NCBI GenBank assembly: GCA_009746045.1
Contig: RPFO01000003.1
Coordinates: forward strand, 358,501-418,500
Reading direction: 5' to 3'
DNA: 60,000 bases
Origin: Mesostigma viride
Lineage: Eukaryota; Streptophyta; Mesostigmatophyceae; Mesostigmatales; Mesostigmataceae
The position numbers and the translations under genes were made by a program. This document shows positions 1 to 10,584 of this stretch, piece after piece. Every line of letters starts with the position of its first letter. The first letter of the stretch is position 1. The notes below the pieces were generated by a model that did no database searches, had not been told where the DNA came from, and saw only the letters and a list, made by a program, of their open reading frames with translations.

Positions 1-104
1 CGCCGTGGGGAGATCATGTAGCACATATTCCATGAGGGATGGGGTGGAGGAAGCCGCGTGATCGAACTATCCTAACTCTAAGCTATCTAGAAAATCATAA
101 CTAC

Positions 105-127
105 ACTGCGCTGGTTGTCTCTTTGAC
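105..127 (+). mobile_element. 23-bp micro-insertion of retroelement 3' end
   Basis: The inserted bases end in GCTGGTTGTCTCTTTG, the 3' terminus of the retroelement at 11,254-12,224. ACTAC occurs on both sides (100-104 and 128-132). The paralogous locus near 28,396 has a single ACTAC and no insert, so it acts as an empty site. Because of microhomology the right edge could also be placed two bases earlier. Confidence 0.7.
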
Positions 128-461
128 ACTACTCATCAAAACGCCTCCTCCGCTTGGGGGGAGGGGGCTTGCCCACAGGGTCGGGCGTGTGCGCCTTGAC
201 AATCTTCCTCCACCGCGTCTTGTCCTGCATGGCAGTCCAAAGACGGGAGAGAGAGTATCCCCATATCTGCCTCCATATTACAGACAAACCAGGAGGCTGC
301 CCGGGTGTGAGCCCGTCACGTCTAGTGTAGCACATGTCCACGCCGAGTCTATCACGAAAAGTCCACGGGTGGCGGCCCTGCCGCGCGCAGCTTGGGGCAC
401 GTCAGGTGAGGACATATCGCCCAGGCTGGGCGGGCTTGGTGCCAGCTAGTCTATCTGATGT

Positions 462-475
462 CAAAGAGACAACCA
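462..475 (-). mobile_element. 14-bp micro-insertion of retroelement 3' end
   Basis: CAAAGAGACAACCA, the reverse complement of the retroelement terminus, lies between two copies of GATGT (457-461 and 476-480). At 14 bp it is the shortest member of the family here and would look like chance without the TSD and the sister copies. Confidence 0.55.
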
Positions 476-639
476 GATGTGTCTACCTGATCTGTGCGGG
501 CCAGGCCGGTGCCCGGCTAGGCCCAGGCGCCTGTGCCTAATAATGTGGGAGACATAGGGCAAATCAGCGTACAAATCCTCATTGCTAATGTGCAAACCAA
601 AGGGGATGTTATGCGCATGGGCATGCCACGGACTACTAT

Positions 640-654
640 CAAGGAGACAACCAG
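640..654 (-). mobile_element. 15-bp micro-insertion with 7-bp TSD
   Basis: CAAGGAGACAACCAG sits between perfect repeats CTACTAT (633-639 and 655-661). Read on the minus strand the element ends in CTTG and the TSD begins ATAGTAG. Confidence 0.65.
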
Positions 655-797
655 CTACTATATGCTAATCTCATTAGAAAATAATTACACCAATTAAAGT
701 TACAAATATCGTCTGCATCATGCCCCAACCATGCACTTAATACCAACCATGCACTTAATACGTTAATATGATGTATGCCGTGATTTCATGTACATGT

Positions 798-837
798 CAA
801 GGAGACAACCAGCGCATGCCAGAAATCGGGAGAATCG
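798..837 (-). mobile_element. 40-bp micro-insertion with 5-bp TSD
   Basis: The insert starts CAAGGAGACAACCAGCGC and reaches into the GAAATCGGGAGAATC block of the parent element. It is flanked by CATGT (793-797 and 838-842). Confidence 0.7.
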
Positions 838-1071
838 CATGTATTTCGTGCGGGTCGGGCCCAACTGAATATTAATTAGTCAATTAATTACTTAATGATG
901 CGGCGAGAGCGCTCTGTGGCCTGCCCACTCATGGCAGTATGAGAGCTCTAGGCTAGTGCACGCTAGTCAGGGGTGCCCGCTCCCTCCTTGTAATGTATGG
1001 GGGTTGGAGGTTCCTTTGTTGGCACCCATGTGACGCACTGGCGTGCCTATTAATCAATGACTGAGGATTAT

Positions 1072-1111
1072 CAAGGAGACAACCAGCGCAGGCCAGAAAT
1101 CGGGAGAAATA
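1072..1111 (-). mobile_element. 40-bp micro-insertion with perfect 12-bp TSD
   Basis: The insert contains CAAGGAGACAACCAGCGC followed by the next ~20 bases of the parent element, and is bounded by two perfect copies of ACTGAGGATTAT (1,060-1,071 and 1,112-1,123). This is the clearest micro-insertion of the window. Confidence 0.85.
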
Positions 1112-1124
1112 ACTGAGGATTATT

Positions 1125-1295
1125 CTAATTTCTGATTTGGCACGCCGCAAAGGTGAAAACCATTTGCGTTCAGTGCCGGTCCGCGGAAAACGCGATCTGC
1201 AAATGAATACAGGCCGGAATCGAACTGGGGACCTCTCGCACCAACTTTTGCTGACTATAGGACGGACGTCTCCTGATCCTAAGGCATCGCTGTTT
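1125..1295 (-). mobile_element. SINE-like element (tRNA-derived core)
   Basis: On the minus strand the unit holds GGTCCCCAGTTCGATTCC, which resembles a tRNA T-arm (Pol III B box), preceded by TATAGTCAGC and TTGGTGCGAGAG as a weak A-box/D-arm region. It ends through the conserved block GCGGCGTGCCAAATCAGA. Further copies lie near 10,585, 13,930, 14,222, 34,806 and 35,205. The repeat content is certain; the tRNA origin is inferred from the B box only. Confidence 0.5.
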
Positions 1296-1296
1296 G

Positions 1297-1434
1297 CACC
1301 CATCCATCCATCCATCGGGTTTAATGCTCCGTGACTCCCCAACGGGAGCACGAGTCTAATTAATTAATTAATTAATTAATTAATTAATTAATTAATTAAT
1401 TAATTAATTAATTAATTAATTAATTAATTAAGGC
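1297..1434. repeat. Hairpin unit with CCAT seed and TTAA tract
   Basis: (CCAT)3 is followed by the hairpin with stem GTGCTCC/GGAGCAC and loop containing CCCCAACGGG, then about 75 bases of (TTAA)n. The same unit recurs at 26,885-26,955, 28,740-28,795 and 44,690-44,790. TTAA tracts elsewhere in this window are tails of retroposons. Confidence 0.6.
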
Positions 1435-1782
1435 ATCGCCAACTGACACCTACAGTCCACCTGCAAAAGTTCTCCTTTCCGGGTTATTATGCTCATACAT
1501 GTGACGCAGCCTACGTGTATTTATCAGTAATTAATTAAGTTGTCAGAAACTGTTATCCTCAAGAAAGGCAGCAAATGGACTAAATGCTGCCAACGGCCTG
1601 TACGCGAAAATATGCGAGAACTCACGGTAGCCAGAAAAATCAGGGTTCGAACTAGCTACCAACTGGAACCTATGCCATAGATTCCGCGATAGGGCGATTT
1701 ATCAACGAGGAAACTGGTCGGCGCGGGTCAGATATCTGGAGGGCTCTATGACATATAGGGTTATATAAACATCACTTAATAT

Positions 1783-1825
1783 CAATGAGACAACCAGCAC
1801 AGGCCAGAAATCTGGATCGATGTGT
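1783..1825 (-). mobile_element. Older micro-insertion of the same family
   Basis: CAATGAGACAACCAGCAC and the following GGCCAGAAATCTGG match the retroelement 3' end with several substitutions. Flanks are only partly similar (CACTTAAT versus CATTAAT), so no clean TSD can be claimed. Confidence 0.4.
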
Positions 1826-2730
1826 CATTAATGACATGTTTGAGAAAATAAATGCTTAATAACATCGTTTATCTATTACATCAATTGGTACCAAAAGCAA
1901 ACTTGTCCAAATAGGGTACCGTGGGGTGGGGGGTGGGTGGGTGGGTGGGTGTGTTGGGGGGGGTTTAGGGGGGGGGGGGAGCGACTTAAAATTTTCCACA
2001 CCCATAGAACTTTGTCTCACTTAAACATGACATCTCACACTGTATGAGGAAACAGACACGGCTGTTTTCCAAGTCTGCCATTGGTCATCTTACACCTAGG
2101 ATGCCTCCGTAACATATGGCAATGACAATGGGACTGGTTATGCTTGGCAGAAACTGAAAACAGCAAGACATGTTGCCACTACGCATGTGCAAGCATAGCT
2201 CTGCCCTGTGCAACACATAAGCAAGGCTACTCGGAATACGTGCAAAGCTTGCTATCTAGTGGACAGAAAATGCCCATGGTCTTCGGAAAAGCCTTGGATA
2301 CCACTGTGGAGCTTTTCCCTGCATTCAATAGAAATAACTAAACATACATGTGCGCTTAAAAAATGCACAAAATGCAACAGCACAACACAGTCAGCAATAA
2401 CAGTCAAAGTAACCAACCCAACTTCCTATCCGAAAATAAATCAGAATTAGCATAGCCATGGTCCTATATTACATGTCAGAGGTCGATTTTAGAGACACTT
2501 TGGCTGCTAAGGTAGCAGAACGACCATAGTTACCCTGATGACCATGGCACTGCTGCGGCCACACATGGCACTATTGCCTTTTCAGCAGTGGGCCAACGAA
2601 AGAAAATTGTGCCCGACAGCGTGCCATGAATAGACGCAATGGGTGATAGAGAGTGGCGTGATAGCTGGCTGATTTATTGGCTGATAGATTGGCTGGTTAA
2701 CTGGCTGTTTGGTGGGCAGGTGGTTGGTTG
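1826..2730. other. Intergenic, no gene seen
   Basis: Contains a G-rich low-complexity tract at 1,921-1,980. Short open frames around 2,144-2,450 show no recognisable domain and no splice-supported extension. Confidence 0.4.
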
Positions 2731-2734
2731 GTTG

Positions 2735-2815
2735 GTGGCGGGCGGGCGGGCGGGCGGGCGGGCGGGCGGGCGGGCGGGCGGGCGAGCGGGCGGGCGGGCG
2801 GGCGGGCGGGCAGGT
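2735..2815. repeat. (GGGC)n microsatellite
   Basis: About 80 bases of GGGC/GGCG tetranucleotides with one interruption. All frames through it are open, giving Arg/Ala/Pro/Gly-rich translations that should not be read as proteins. Confidence 0.9.
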
Positions 2816-2931
2816 GGAGGTGGGTGATAAACTGAGGAAGAGCTGAATCATTAGAAGCCATCATCCCTAAGCATATGCCAGCAATGTACAAAGTTCCCTC
2901 CCATGCCGTTATCCTGATCAATACAATTTAC

Positions 2932-3783
2932 CTTTGTGGTGATCATCAGAGTGAAGACGCCGTCATCGCCACGAGCAGGGTCTCCATCACCGTACACGAC
3001 CCCATCTCTGAGCCCTAATCTAGGCGTGCCATCCTCGTGCTCGGGGACGCCGAAGAAGTAAAAGGCATGATCATCCAGATCATCGCGGCATAGCTTGCCC
3101 TGAATGTACACGCTCATTTTATCCAGCTCGTTGTTGTTGTTGCCATCCTCCCTGCGCATCCGCCTGCTCGCATTCTGACACTGGCCAAGCGAAGACAGCC
3201 GCATGTCGGGATTCTGGGTTCAAAATAGATTGCGAGCAGCGCTCGGTTGAAGCCCTGCGTCGACCATCAAAGGTTTCAGCTTCTCCTTCAGCTCTTTGGT
3301 GAATTTCACAATCTTCTGAGGAGTGGGCACTGAGCCTCCTGGGGCATCATCCGGCAATGCGTGTGGAGCATCGCGCAGCGTGTACATCCCGGTCTTCAAC
3401 GTGGCATGACACACAAGATACTTGACAAGGAACGGGCACTGGTAGTCCTCAGTGCCGAGATCCTGGCTCTCGCTGTGCAGCTTTTCAGCGCCGGATTCGG
3501 GGCTGCCACCAAGCAGCTGTTCGTCGGTGCCATCACGGAGAATTTCGTCACCGCCAGCAAGGTCGGCTTCACGGCCGCCCTCGTTGATGACATCGAGACA
3601 GCGGGTGCAGCTGCACGTCCGCGTCGCATACCGCATCTTGTGGGAAGGGCCTCCTGGCGGGCAAAGTGTGCAGTTCTGATTGTTGCTCTTGTTGATAGGG
3701 CCGTTGCGGGATACCACGCGTGAATAAGCATCAGCCCGCTCCCTGGCCGTTGCATAATCCACTAATGGAGGCAGCGCAGACAA
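2932..3783 (-). pseudogene. Probable MULE-like transposase fragment, in-frame stop
   Basis: Two open stretches lie in the same minus frame, separated by one TGA (3,220-3,222). The first begins MSALPPLVDYATAR, has a cysteine/histidine cluster (CTLCPPGG, CSCTRC, CPFLVKYLVCHA) and ends in DAGLQPSAARNLF. The second contains HAFYFFGVPEHEDGTPRLG and ends MITTK immediately before a good donor (AAG|GTAAAT). This order, a Cys-rich DNA-binding part followed by a Y-F-F-G / I-T-T-K strand, resembles the N-terminal half of MULE-type transposases of protists. The catalytic part is not visible further left, where a GGGC array begins. The single TGA could be a real nonsense mutation or an error. The family call is tentative. 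Confidence 0.4.
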
Positions 3784-5212
3784 AAATTCTGCGTGCTGCC
3801 ATTGCTCATGTTCGTCCCACTCATAACATCAATGATGCATTTTGTACTGTAGGCTTTCCTATTCTAGCCCGCAAATGTCCCGACTGACAGCAATGCCATT
3901 AAAAAGCCAAAGCTACGGAGCTTCGTCGGTTCACTGGCGTCACAATCCGCTATTCTTAGTATTCAGGAAGGCTCGCACAACAGCAGCCATCGACGCGGCA
4001 AAAGGCCTTAAAGAGTGCGCGATGAATTCATGAAATAATACAGAGGTACTCAAGTGTACCGGCCGCCATCTCGCCAGCTGCTTATTGCTTATTCTCTTAT
4101 ATTCTCTTTTCTTTCAGTAAGGTAAAGGATCCTGAGTTCCTGACTGATCAAAGCCAGTCACGCAGGCTGGCCGGTCTGCAAGCAGGTTTGCTTATTCTTC
4201 TAGCTGACACAACAGTGAAAAATTCCGCTTATGCTGCCCGATTTCACCTTTGGCGACTAGGGATTCGCCTTTGGCGACTGGGAACCCATTTCTTTGGCGA
4301 CTCCGGCCTTCCCCTCCTTGTTTGCCTGGCTTCCATGACCGCTTCGTTTCTGAATTCTCGTCAGGTGGCCAGACCCTGTAGACATGACTGGAACGGGTTT
4401 GCCGTCCTTTGGGCGTTTGCTTATTCGTTCAGACGCCCAGCAAAACTGCCGATAACGATTCACCTGATTTGTAACCCATTTACCCTCCCGGTTCTGCCGA
4501 TGCGAGAACACCGACGGATGTGCCTCGAAACTCGAAAGTCGAAACCATTTTAATCATGCACCCACGTGGCAGGGAGCCGGTCAGCTACATACCTACATAC
4601 CGTCATTACCGTGCGGTCCACGATCGAAATAAATTTCGCGCCATTCGAACTGCGCGCGTGGCTTTCGCGACATGGACGGTCAGATTCTGCTGACATCCAA
4701 TGAAAACCTGCAATATGACCATTTAAATCAAATATTTAGATATACTGAAGACTAGGAGACAACCTGGTGGACGGAAGTGCCCGGCAGTCGCTCGGCTGGG
4801 GGGATTCCAACAAGCTGCAAAACCTTCCCGAGGAATTTAGGACTCAAATTCATGGTTGTTTAGGACTCAAATTCATGGTTGCCTCCACTCGCCAGCCCTG
4901 CTTTAACAATAACTCTGTCGGACAACCGGCGTGGGAATAAACTGATTGACTGGCTGACCGTGCTTCAACCTCGTCTCGTTCTTTTCTAAAGAAATTCAGC
5001 CATATATGCCAGCGCGCGCGAGTTTTTAGCCCTCCTGCTTTGAATCAGATTTTGCCGAGTTTCGCTAATGGACGATTCTGCGAAACCTATGTTTTGTTTT
5101 GGAAATCCTTATTTCCCGGACCGTAGGTTTTGCTGGATGAAGTAATCATCGTGTAGATGGTGCCTGTAATACATGCGGGTCCTGCCACAGTGGGATGATT
5201 CCTGCTTCGAGC
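3784..5212. other. Intergenic region upstream of RPAIN
   Basis: No conserved coding frame was found. A short tandem duplication of GGACTCAAATTCATGGTTG lies at 4,837-4,880. The RPAIN promoter should be in the right part of this interval but no diagnostic motif stands out. Confidence 0.4.
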
Positions 5213-8200
5213 ATGGACCATCGCGTATCGCTCAAGGAAAGGCAGTCGAAATGGAAAGAAAAAGTAAGGCTGCTGAGGCGGTCACTCTCAATATGTGCTG
5301 AGTCTGTCAGAGGTTCACTATTAACGTCCATACCCCAGTCCGAAAATAGGGGGGAATGATTTCAATTGCCGGTTGACATGTCGCCTGCACAACTTAATAT
5401 GCTCAAGCGGCGGCTGGCCGCAGTGAAGTAAAACTTTCGCCCTGGTCCTTGTCGTTACGTAATCCTTTTCATTTCTTGGACACAGCCTGGCGCTATCTGA
5501 TCATAAGGGGCTCTGCGATGAAATCCTTTCGCCCCCTTTGTGTGGAGACTCCATTTTGCTGCCGTTTGTCAAGCCAGTTGTTTGAGGCTGGGGGCTGTTG
5601 GCCCGATTACGTGTTGTCGGGATTGGCTTCAAATTTTACACCATAAACTACGCTTCGTGGTAATAATAGTTGAAATCCTCCTTGTTTGGTTGCAGTGTAG
5701 AGTGGGATGTTTTAAAGTACCGTTCCGGGCGTGGTGGGTTCTTGCAACGTGCCACTTGTGAACTGAGCGTTGTGGTCCACGATGGGCTTAGGACAAGATT
5801 TTGTTTAATCGGTTGGGTAGGGGGCATATCTATGGCCCAACGGACAGTAGCAGAGTATATATGTATATTGCAGCACACATGTAGCCGTCATTTGTCCCAC
5901 ATGATCGCTTCCCACGCCACTCTTGAACTTGCTGGCTCGTCCAATCCACCACCTTGGCGCGCCACAGCGCCTGCTTTTTTCCCATGAATCTGATTGCTCC
6001 CCTTCTCTCTTTTCGCTTCGTCATGTGAACTAGGTTGGTTCATGTGGCATTACTGTTTCTTCTCTCTTTCCAAATGCTTAGTTTTTTTGTGCCATAAAAT
6101 ATTCGCATCATTTTAGCATTTCTATTTCGACATGCATTGTTTCGTTTCGACTCTCATGTCTCCATCTCAAATTTTTTTCGCTTCGATTGGACTTCCCCAT
6201 CGTGTTGACTGGTCCCTTCCAGATGCGGGCGGAGTACACGCGGCGGGTGGCCGAGGTCCGCCTGGCCTTGCTCAAGCGATGCCGCGCCGCCAAGCCCACG
6301 TCCGCGGTCATGCCCGCTCGCTCGCCCGACTTTGAGCCCACCTTTGAACCGGACTTTGAACAGTTTTGGAGCGAGTCGACGGCCCACCTCACAGGCGACA
6401 ACTACGAGGAGATGATGTGTGCGCTGGAGGAGAGTTTTCTGAGGGACATGGAGAAGGCGCTGAGGCAAGAAGGTGAGCGAGCTGGGATCACGTTGGTGCA
6501 AAGAGGTGGAAACAACGTGAGCCTTGTTGAGGCAGAAAGTGAGGACAAGCAGAATTTGCTGATGCACCAAAGTGAGAAAGCTTGGAATATGTCGAGGCAG
6601 CGAGCTGAGAATTTTGAAAATGCCGGGGCAAACAGATGAGGACGCAGTAAGACCAAAAGGTAAGGAGATTTGAACAAAGCTGGATAGAAAGGTGAGAAAC
6701 GCTTACCTCAGCTGCGGAAAAAAGTTGAGAGAACTTTGACCAAGTTGAGGCTACACCAATGAGGTGCACCACTTCAGGAGGCTTGGATGGCACTGGGACA
6801 AGAAGGTGAGAAATTTGAAGTAAAGCCTTGCCAGCTATGAAGGGGCAGGAAGGTAGGAAAATTTGAGTTCAGCTGATGCGAAAAGGTGGGGAAAACTTAT
6901 ACTAACTGCCAGCTGGGCCAAGAAGTGAGAAACTTGTACAGATCTGGGACAGCTTGCAGAATGTGAGAATTTGCTGTTGAGAGGCATCGCTTGATTATAG
7001 AGGCAATCTGTGTGAATATGGTACTTGTCTATGTCATTTTGCGTTAAACCTCCTGGTGCTGCAGTCCATGGGATATTTTTTGAAGATATCTTTTTTAGGG
7101 TGAATGTGACGGATCCTTGGCCTTGTTCGTGACCTGGGCTGCTTGCTGCGCCTACGTCGTGTGGGCATCGTGTGGTGTTCTCCCGCCGCAGAGGAGTCTC
7201 TTCTTCGCTACGCTTCGGAGCTGCAGTCGTTTGAGGAAAACTCGATGAGCGCGACGGTGGAGGTACGGCAGCACCGGGTCCGTTGGGTCAGCCGTCATGT
7301 TTTGTCCATAGACAACCAGCTCATTTGTCAATGGTACAACATGCATGTCTGTTTCATTGCGTTTGTCTCATTAATTCCGTTTCATTGCTGTTTTTCATTT
7401 CTTCGGTTTTGTCACGCCTGTCTTCTTATTTTCTGTCTCGTTAGATGCGTTTCGCAATCCCTCGTGTACTCATTCCAATCTCAGGCATTCCATTCTCATC
7501 CTTGCCAATCTCAGGGCAGCAGTCATCTCATAGCCAGTGAACTGGGTTTCTTGCAAGTGTTTCAGCATGCTTACTTTCTGTTATGTGTCCGGTTTATCAG
7601 TTGTATGTCTGCTTCAGACAGAGGGTTGCTTTGTGGCCAGTGGTCTGTCAGGTTGCTCGAGCCCCTGGCTGGTATACGAGAAGCGCTGGGCTGCTTGGCC
7701 ATATTCCATACCGTTCTTCTCTTGGCTCCTTCCTTGCCACCCCTCTCGGCTGGACCTTTGCCACCCCTCTCGGCTGGTTCCTTGCCACCCCTCTCGGCTC
7801 CTTCCTTGCCACCCCTCTCGGCTCCTTCCTTGCCACCCCTCTTGGCTCCTTCCTTGCCACCCCTCTCGGCTCCTTCCTTGCCACCCCTCTCGGCTCCTTC
7901 CTTGCCACCCCTCTTGGCTCCTTCCTTGCCACCCCTCTCGGCTTCTCAGTTGTCGCCGCTCTCGCTTGTCTTGCTTGACTCGTTACTTGTCGCCATTGCA
8001 GGAATGTGACGCGCCCCCCGAGGGCGTGGTTACCTGCCCCGTGTGCCGCCGCGCGCTGCTCCACCAGAACAAGCACGTCATCTTCTGCGGGTGTGGGCTA
8101 CGAGTGGACACCCAGAATGACCAGGTAAGCTTAGTCGGCTTAGGCAATATGCTACAAAGAAGCTAGGAAAGGGGCTGTGGAGTGGGGCAGAAAAGGGTAG

Positions 8201-8889
8201 AGAAGGGGCTGAAAAAGGGGCAGAAAATGCCTAGACAAGGGGACGCCCTTGTGGGGGGTCTGGGCGAAGGGATAAGCTGTTGAGAGAAGGCGAAAGGAGC
8301 CCTGGGTTAAGAGATGACCAAAAATAGATGTTTTGTTTCCTGATAAATCGTGAGGGTGGCCAGATGCGAGTGATGTTGTTTCATGTGTAGTTCGAGAAAT
8401 TAAAGGACTATTTTGCAACACTAAAGGGAAACAATGTCTCGAAGCTCCACCCTACCTATTTACCGTTTGAAGGTTTAACATTTGTGCGAGTTGAACATCG
8501 CTCTGTTGCACCCGTTGCCTGTGCGTCCAGTCTACGCAGTTGCCTGACTGCCTTCAAGCGTTAGCAATAACTAATGAAACAGGTCTTGCTATGCGTCTCT
8601 GCATCTGCGGACCGGCGCCCCCCCCCCCCCCCCCCCCGGCGCGCGCGCCCATGGAACCATCTTCCTCCCACGTGTTCCTTCCTTCCTTGGCCGGTTCTCT
8701 TCTGCTTGGCCCTGCCCGGCCTGCCAGATCGACCTGTGCTTTGTCAAGCAGAGGCTGGGCGCGGTGTGGTCGGAGCACCTTGAATCCGGCTGCGCAGCGA
8801 CGCCCTCGTTCAGCTGTTCGCCATGCTTTGGCGTGACGGGGCTGGTCATGAACTGCGAGCAGTGCCATGCGTTCACGCTCGTCTTCTGA
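5213..8889 (+). CDS. RPAIN: RPA-interacting protein (RPAIN / RIP homologue)
   Basis: Five exons give a 218-residue protein, the usual RPAIN size: 5,213-5,263, 6,223-6,472, 7,192-7,262, 8,002-8,124 and 8,728-8,889. All introns are GT-AG and phases agree. The first exon is only 51 nt and encodes MDHRVSLKERQSKWKEK, whose WKEK completes the basic N-terminal helix that continues MRAEYTRRVAEVRLALLKR. The acidic middle part is followed by a zinc-binding C-terminal domain: CPVCRRALL, then FCGCGLRVDT, then the C-x2-C pair in MNCEQCHAF near the end. Family members bind RPA and carry it into the nucleus, so the product should act on the complex containing RPA1, whose gene lies 7.5 kb downstream in opposite orientation. 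Introns contain minisatellites. I am confident of exons 2-5; exon 1 rests on the motif, the phase and a GTAAGG donor. Confidence 0.87.
6473..6990 (+). repeat. Degenerate repeats with donor-like motifs in RPAIN intron 2
   Basis: The intron opens with a series of diverged units of roughly 60-100 bases that repeatedly contain AAGGTGAG or AAAGTGAGAAA (6,471, 6,571, 6,689, 6,803, 6,921). The real donor of exon 2 is the first of these, so the array looks like serial duplication of the exon/intron boundary. Confidence 0.45.
7725..7945 (+). repeat. 24-bp minisatellite in RPAIN intron 3
   Basis: About nine copies of a unit containing CCTTGCCACCCCTCTCGGCT lie inside the intron between 7,262 and 8,002. 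Three reading frames are open through it, producing Ser/Leu/Pro-rich translations that are not protein. Confidence 0.85.
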
Positions 8890-9290
8890 CATCCGGTACT
8901 GCTTCGCCCTTTGGGGGGTTACCGCCCTGTGGGGGCTTACCGCCCTGTGGTGGGCTACCACACTGGGGGATTACGGCCATGGGGGCTAGTCCAAGCATTG
9001 TAGACTAGTGGTGGCGACACTCTAGTGTCACAGTAGTGTCGACCCAAGCACGGTCATCAATTGTAACGCTTGATCATGGCACACGGTGCAACACTGGATA
9101 ATTTCCCCACGGTGGAGGAGAGGGAGGTATCTATCTATTGCTTGCCCATCCTCTGAGCCAAGTATGAGCGTGGCCGGTTGGCTTTGTATATACTACTGTT
9201 TGATTATGTTGTGATGGGGTTGTCTATCTGAATGTACTGGACCCACCCATCATTACCGTGGACTTTAAGGCGATGATCCCGGATGAGATG
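8890..9290. other. RPAIN 3' flank, no gene seen
   Basis: Begins with a short tandem of GGGGCTTACCGCCCTGTG-like units (8,915-8,960). No coding frame of interest follows. Confidence 0.4.
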
Positions 9291-9363
9291 CTCAGGCCTG
9301 GCGTTGGGGACCCAGTGACCACAGGAAGGTTGAGCCTGTGATTTGTGTAAAATTAGGTATATG

Positions 9364-9400
9364 GAAATGGTAATAATAAATAATCAGAATAATAATAATA

Positions 9401-9432
<32 letters not shown>

Positions 9433-9755
9433 GCGTGACTGGGTCACGTGGGTGACAATACAGAGTAAAGGAACCTTCAACCCTACACTACACAACGAGA
9501 AGGAGGGAGGGCGCCCTAGCTTCTCTCAATGCCGCAAGTGGGCAGGCCACAGAGCGCTCTCTCCACAGCAGGGTGCCGGGGCGCAACACTGTGGGTGCAA
9601 TACAACCAATGCAATGTACCATCGGTGTGCTGACGCATAGCTTATGCTACAAAGGTGAGGTGGGCTCAAGACGTCTGCTAAGGCGCAAGCTGATGGCCAC
9701 AAGGCCTGCCAGAGCTAATTGAAGGTACTCTAACGCTGTGCGCTAATAATCATCA
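9364..9755 (-). repeat. Dispersed retroposon-like repeat with (TTA)n tail
   Basis: Read on the minus strand the unit ends in the hairpin CACGTGACCCAGTCACG and a (TTA)n tract at 9,370-9,432. The body (GGAACCTTCAACCC, AGGGCGCCCTAGCTTCTCTC, GGGGCGCAACACTGTGGGTG, GCTCAAGACGTC) matches 26,500-27,180 in inverted orientation and partly 905-1,055. The simple-sequence tail after a hairpin suggests a non-LTR retroposon 3' end. Confidence 0.55.
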
Positions 9756-9761
9756 TATAAT

Positions 9762-10567
9762 TCCTCTTCTTTGTTCTTATCGTGTCGATTTCATCACGAC
9801 TCTTGTTGAACTAGCTCTTGCATCGTTTGTTGGTCAAAGACTATGACCGAGACATTATGCTCCGTCAGGCGTCAAGTCCGGTGCATGTTTTTTGCAACGT
9901 CACCCACATTTGTTCGGTGCTGCCCCTTGGCACAAGCTCTACAAACAGGTCGTGGACCGGCTGGATCGCATATGTAGTATCTCCGCACATCTGAACCCTG
10001 TGATGCCAGATCTCCTTTGCGGCCGTTCCGAGCTTGGCACTGGATTCGTTGTCCACATCGTCGCGTCGCTGCAGCAACACGATGTTTTCTGGCATACGCG
10101 GGCTTTTGGTTCCCGCCGCGCACATTTGAAAGTGCTGTCGTCCGGCTTTTTGCCTTTGCACCGTGTGCAGTTCTGGCTTGGGCGTTTGGAATCATGGCAT
10201 GGCTAACGTGATGACTGACTAGCTAGACCTTTTCAGTGGATTTCCATTTGCGGGTATTTCCTCGTAAATGGTGGGAGAGCGATCGCAGCAATGGTGCTCA
10301 CCACTAGACACTCCCGGCCAGTTAGGCTCGAAACACACGCCCTGATCAAGCATGCTGTTTCCATCGGCCCCACAGTCTAGGTCATGCATCTAGTCGCTCT
10401 ACACGTAAGCCAGCCATAATTTCAATGCACAAGGATACACATTTTCATCAATCACCATTCATCTTCATCATCCTGAACGACTCGAACACGCGGACAAGAT
10501 AACGGCAGGCTCGAGCTACCATGGTCCGGATTCTCCCGATTTCTGGCCTGCGCTGGTTGTCTCCTTG
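9762..10567 (+). mobile_element. 5'-truncated retroelement copy 1 (806 bp)
   Basis: Flanked by ATATAAT (9,755-9,761 and 10,568-10,574). The body aligns with 11,450-12,224. It begins inside the last part of a reverse-transcriptase-like frame (FITTLVEL region) and ends GGCCTGCGCTGGTTGTCTCCTTG. Several frame breaks show it is dead. It shares the 3' end found in all the micro-insertions of this window. Confidence 0.8.
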
Positions 10568-10584
10568 ATATAATCACTGACTAA

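Larger units (their letters stand above)
1..540. repeat. Dispersed repeat, paralogue of 28,270-28,600
   Basis: The stretch GGGAGATCATGTAGCAC near position 8 and the following few hundred bases align collinearly with 28,285-28,510 (shared blocks include ATCTAGAAAATC and GGGCTTGCCCACAGGG). The copy here carries two extra short insertions, at 105 and 462, that the other lacks. I see no convincing gene; the open frames across it are not conserved between the two copies. Confidence 0.6.

Noticed and set aside
105-1111. Recurring GAGACAACCAGCGC motif as Helitron 5' ends or CRISPR-like repeats
   Set aside because: Spacing and orientation vary, and TSDs of 5-18 bp are incompatible with Helitrons (no TSD) and with CRISPR arrays.
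1137-1334. Protein with NRTGDLSHQ
   Set aside because: Such peptides are typical antisense readings of tRNA-like T-arms; the sequence belongs to the SINE-like family.
1640-1700. tRNA gene suggested by GGTTCGAACT
   Set aside because: The neighbouring bases do not form a T-stem or acceptor stem.
7725-7945. 24-bp repeats as a CRISPR array
   Set aside because: Units are contiguous without spacers and lie in a eukaryotic intron.
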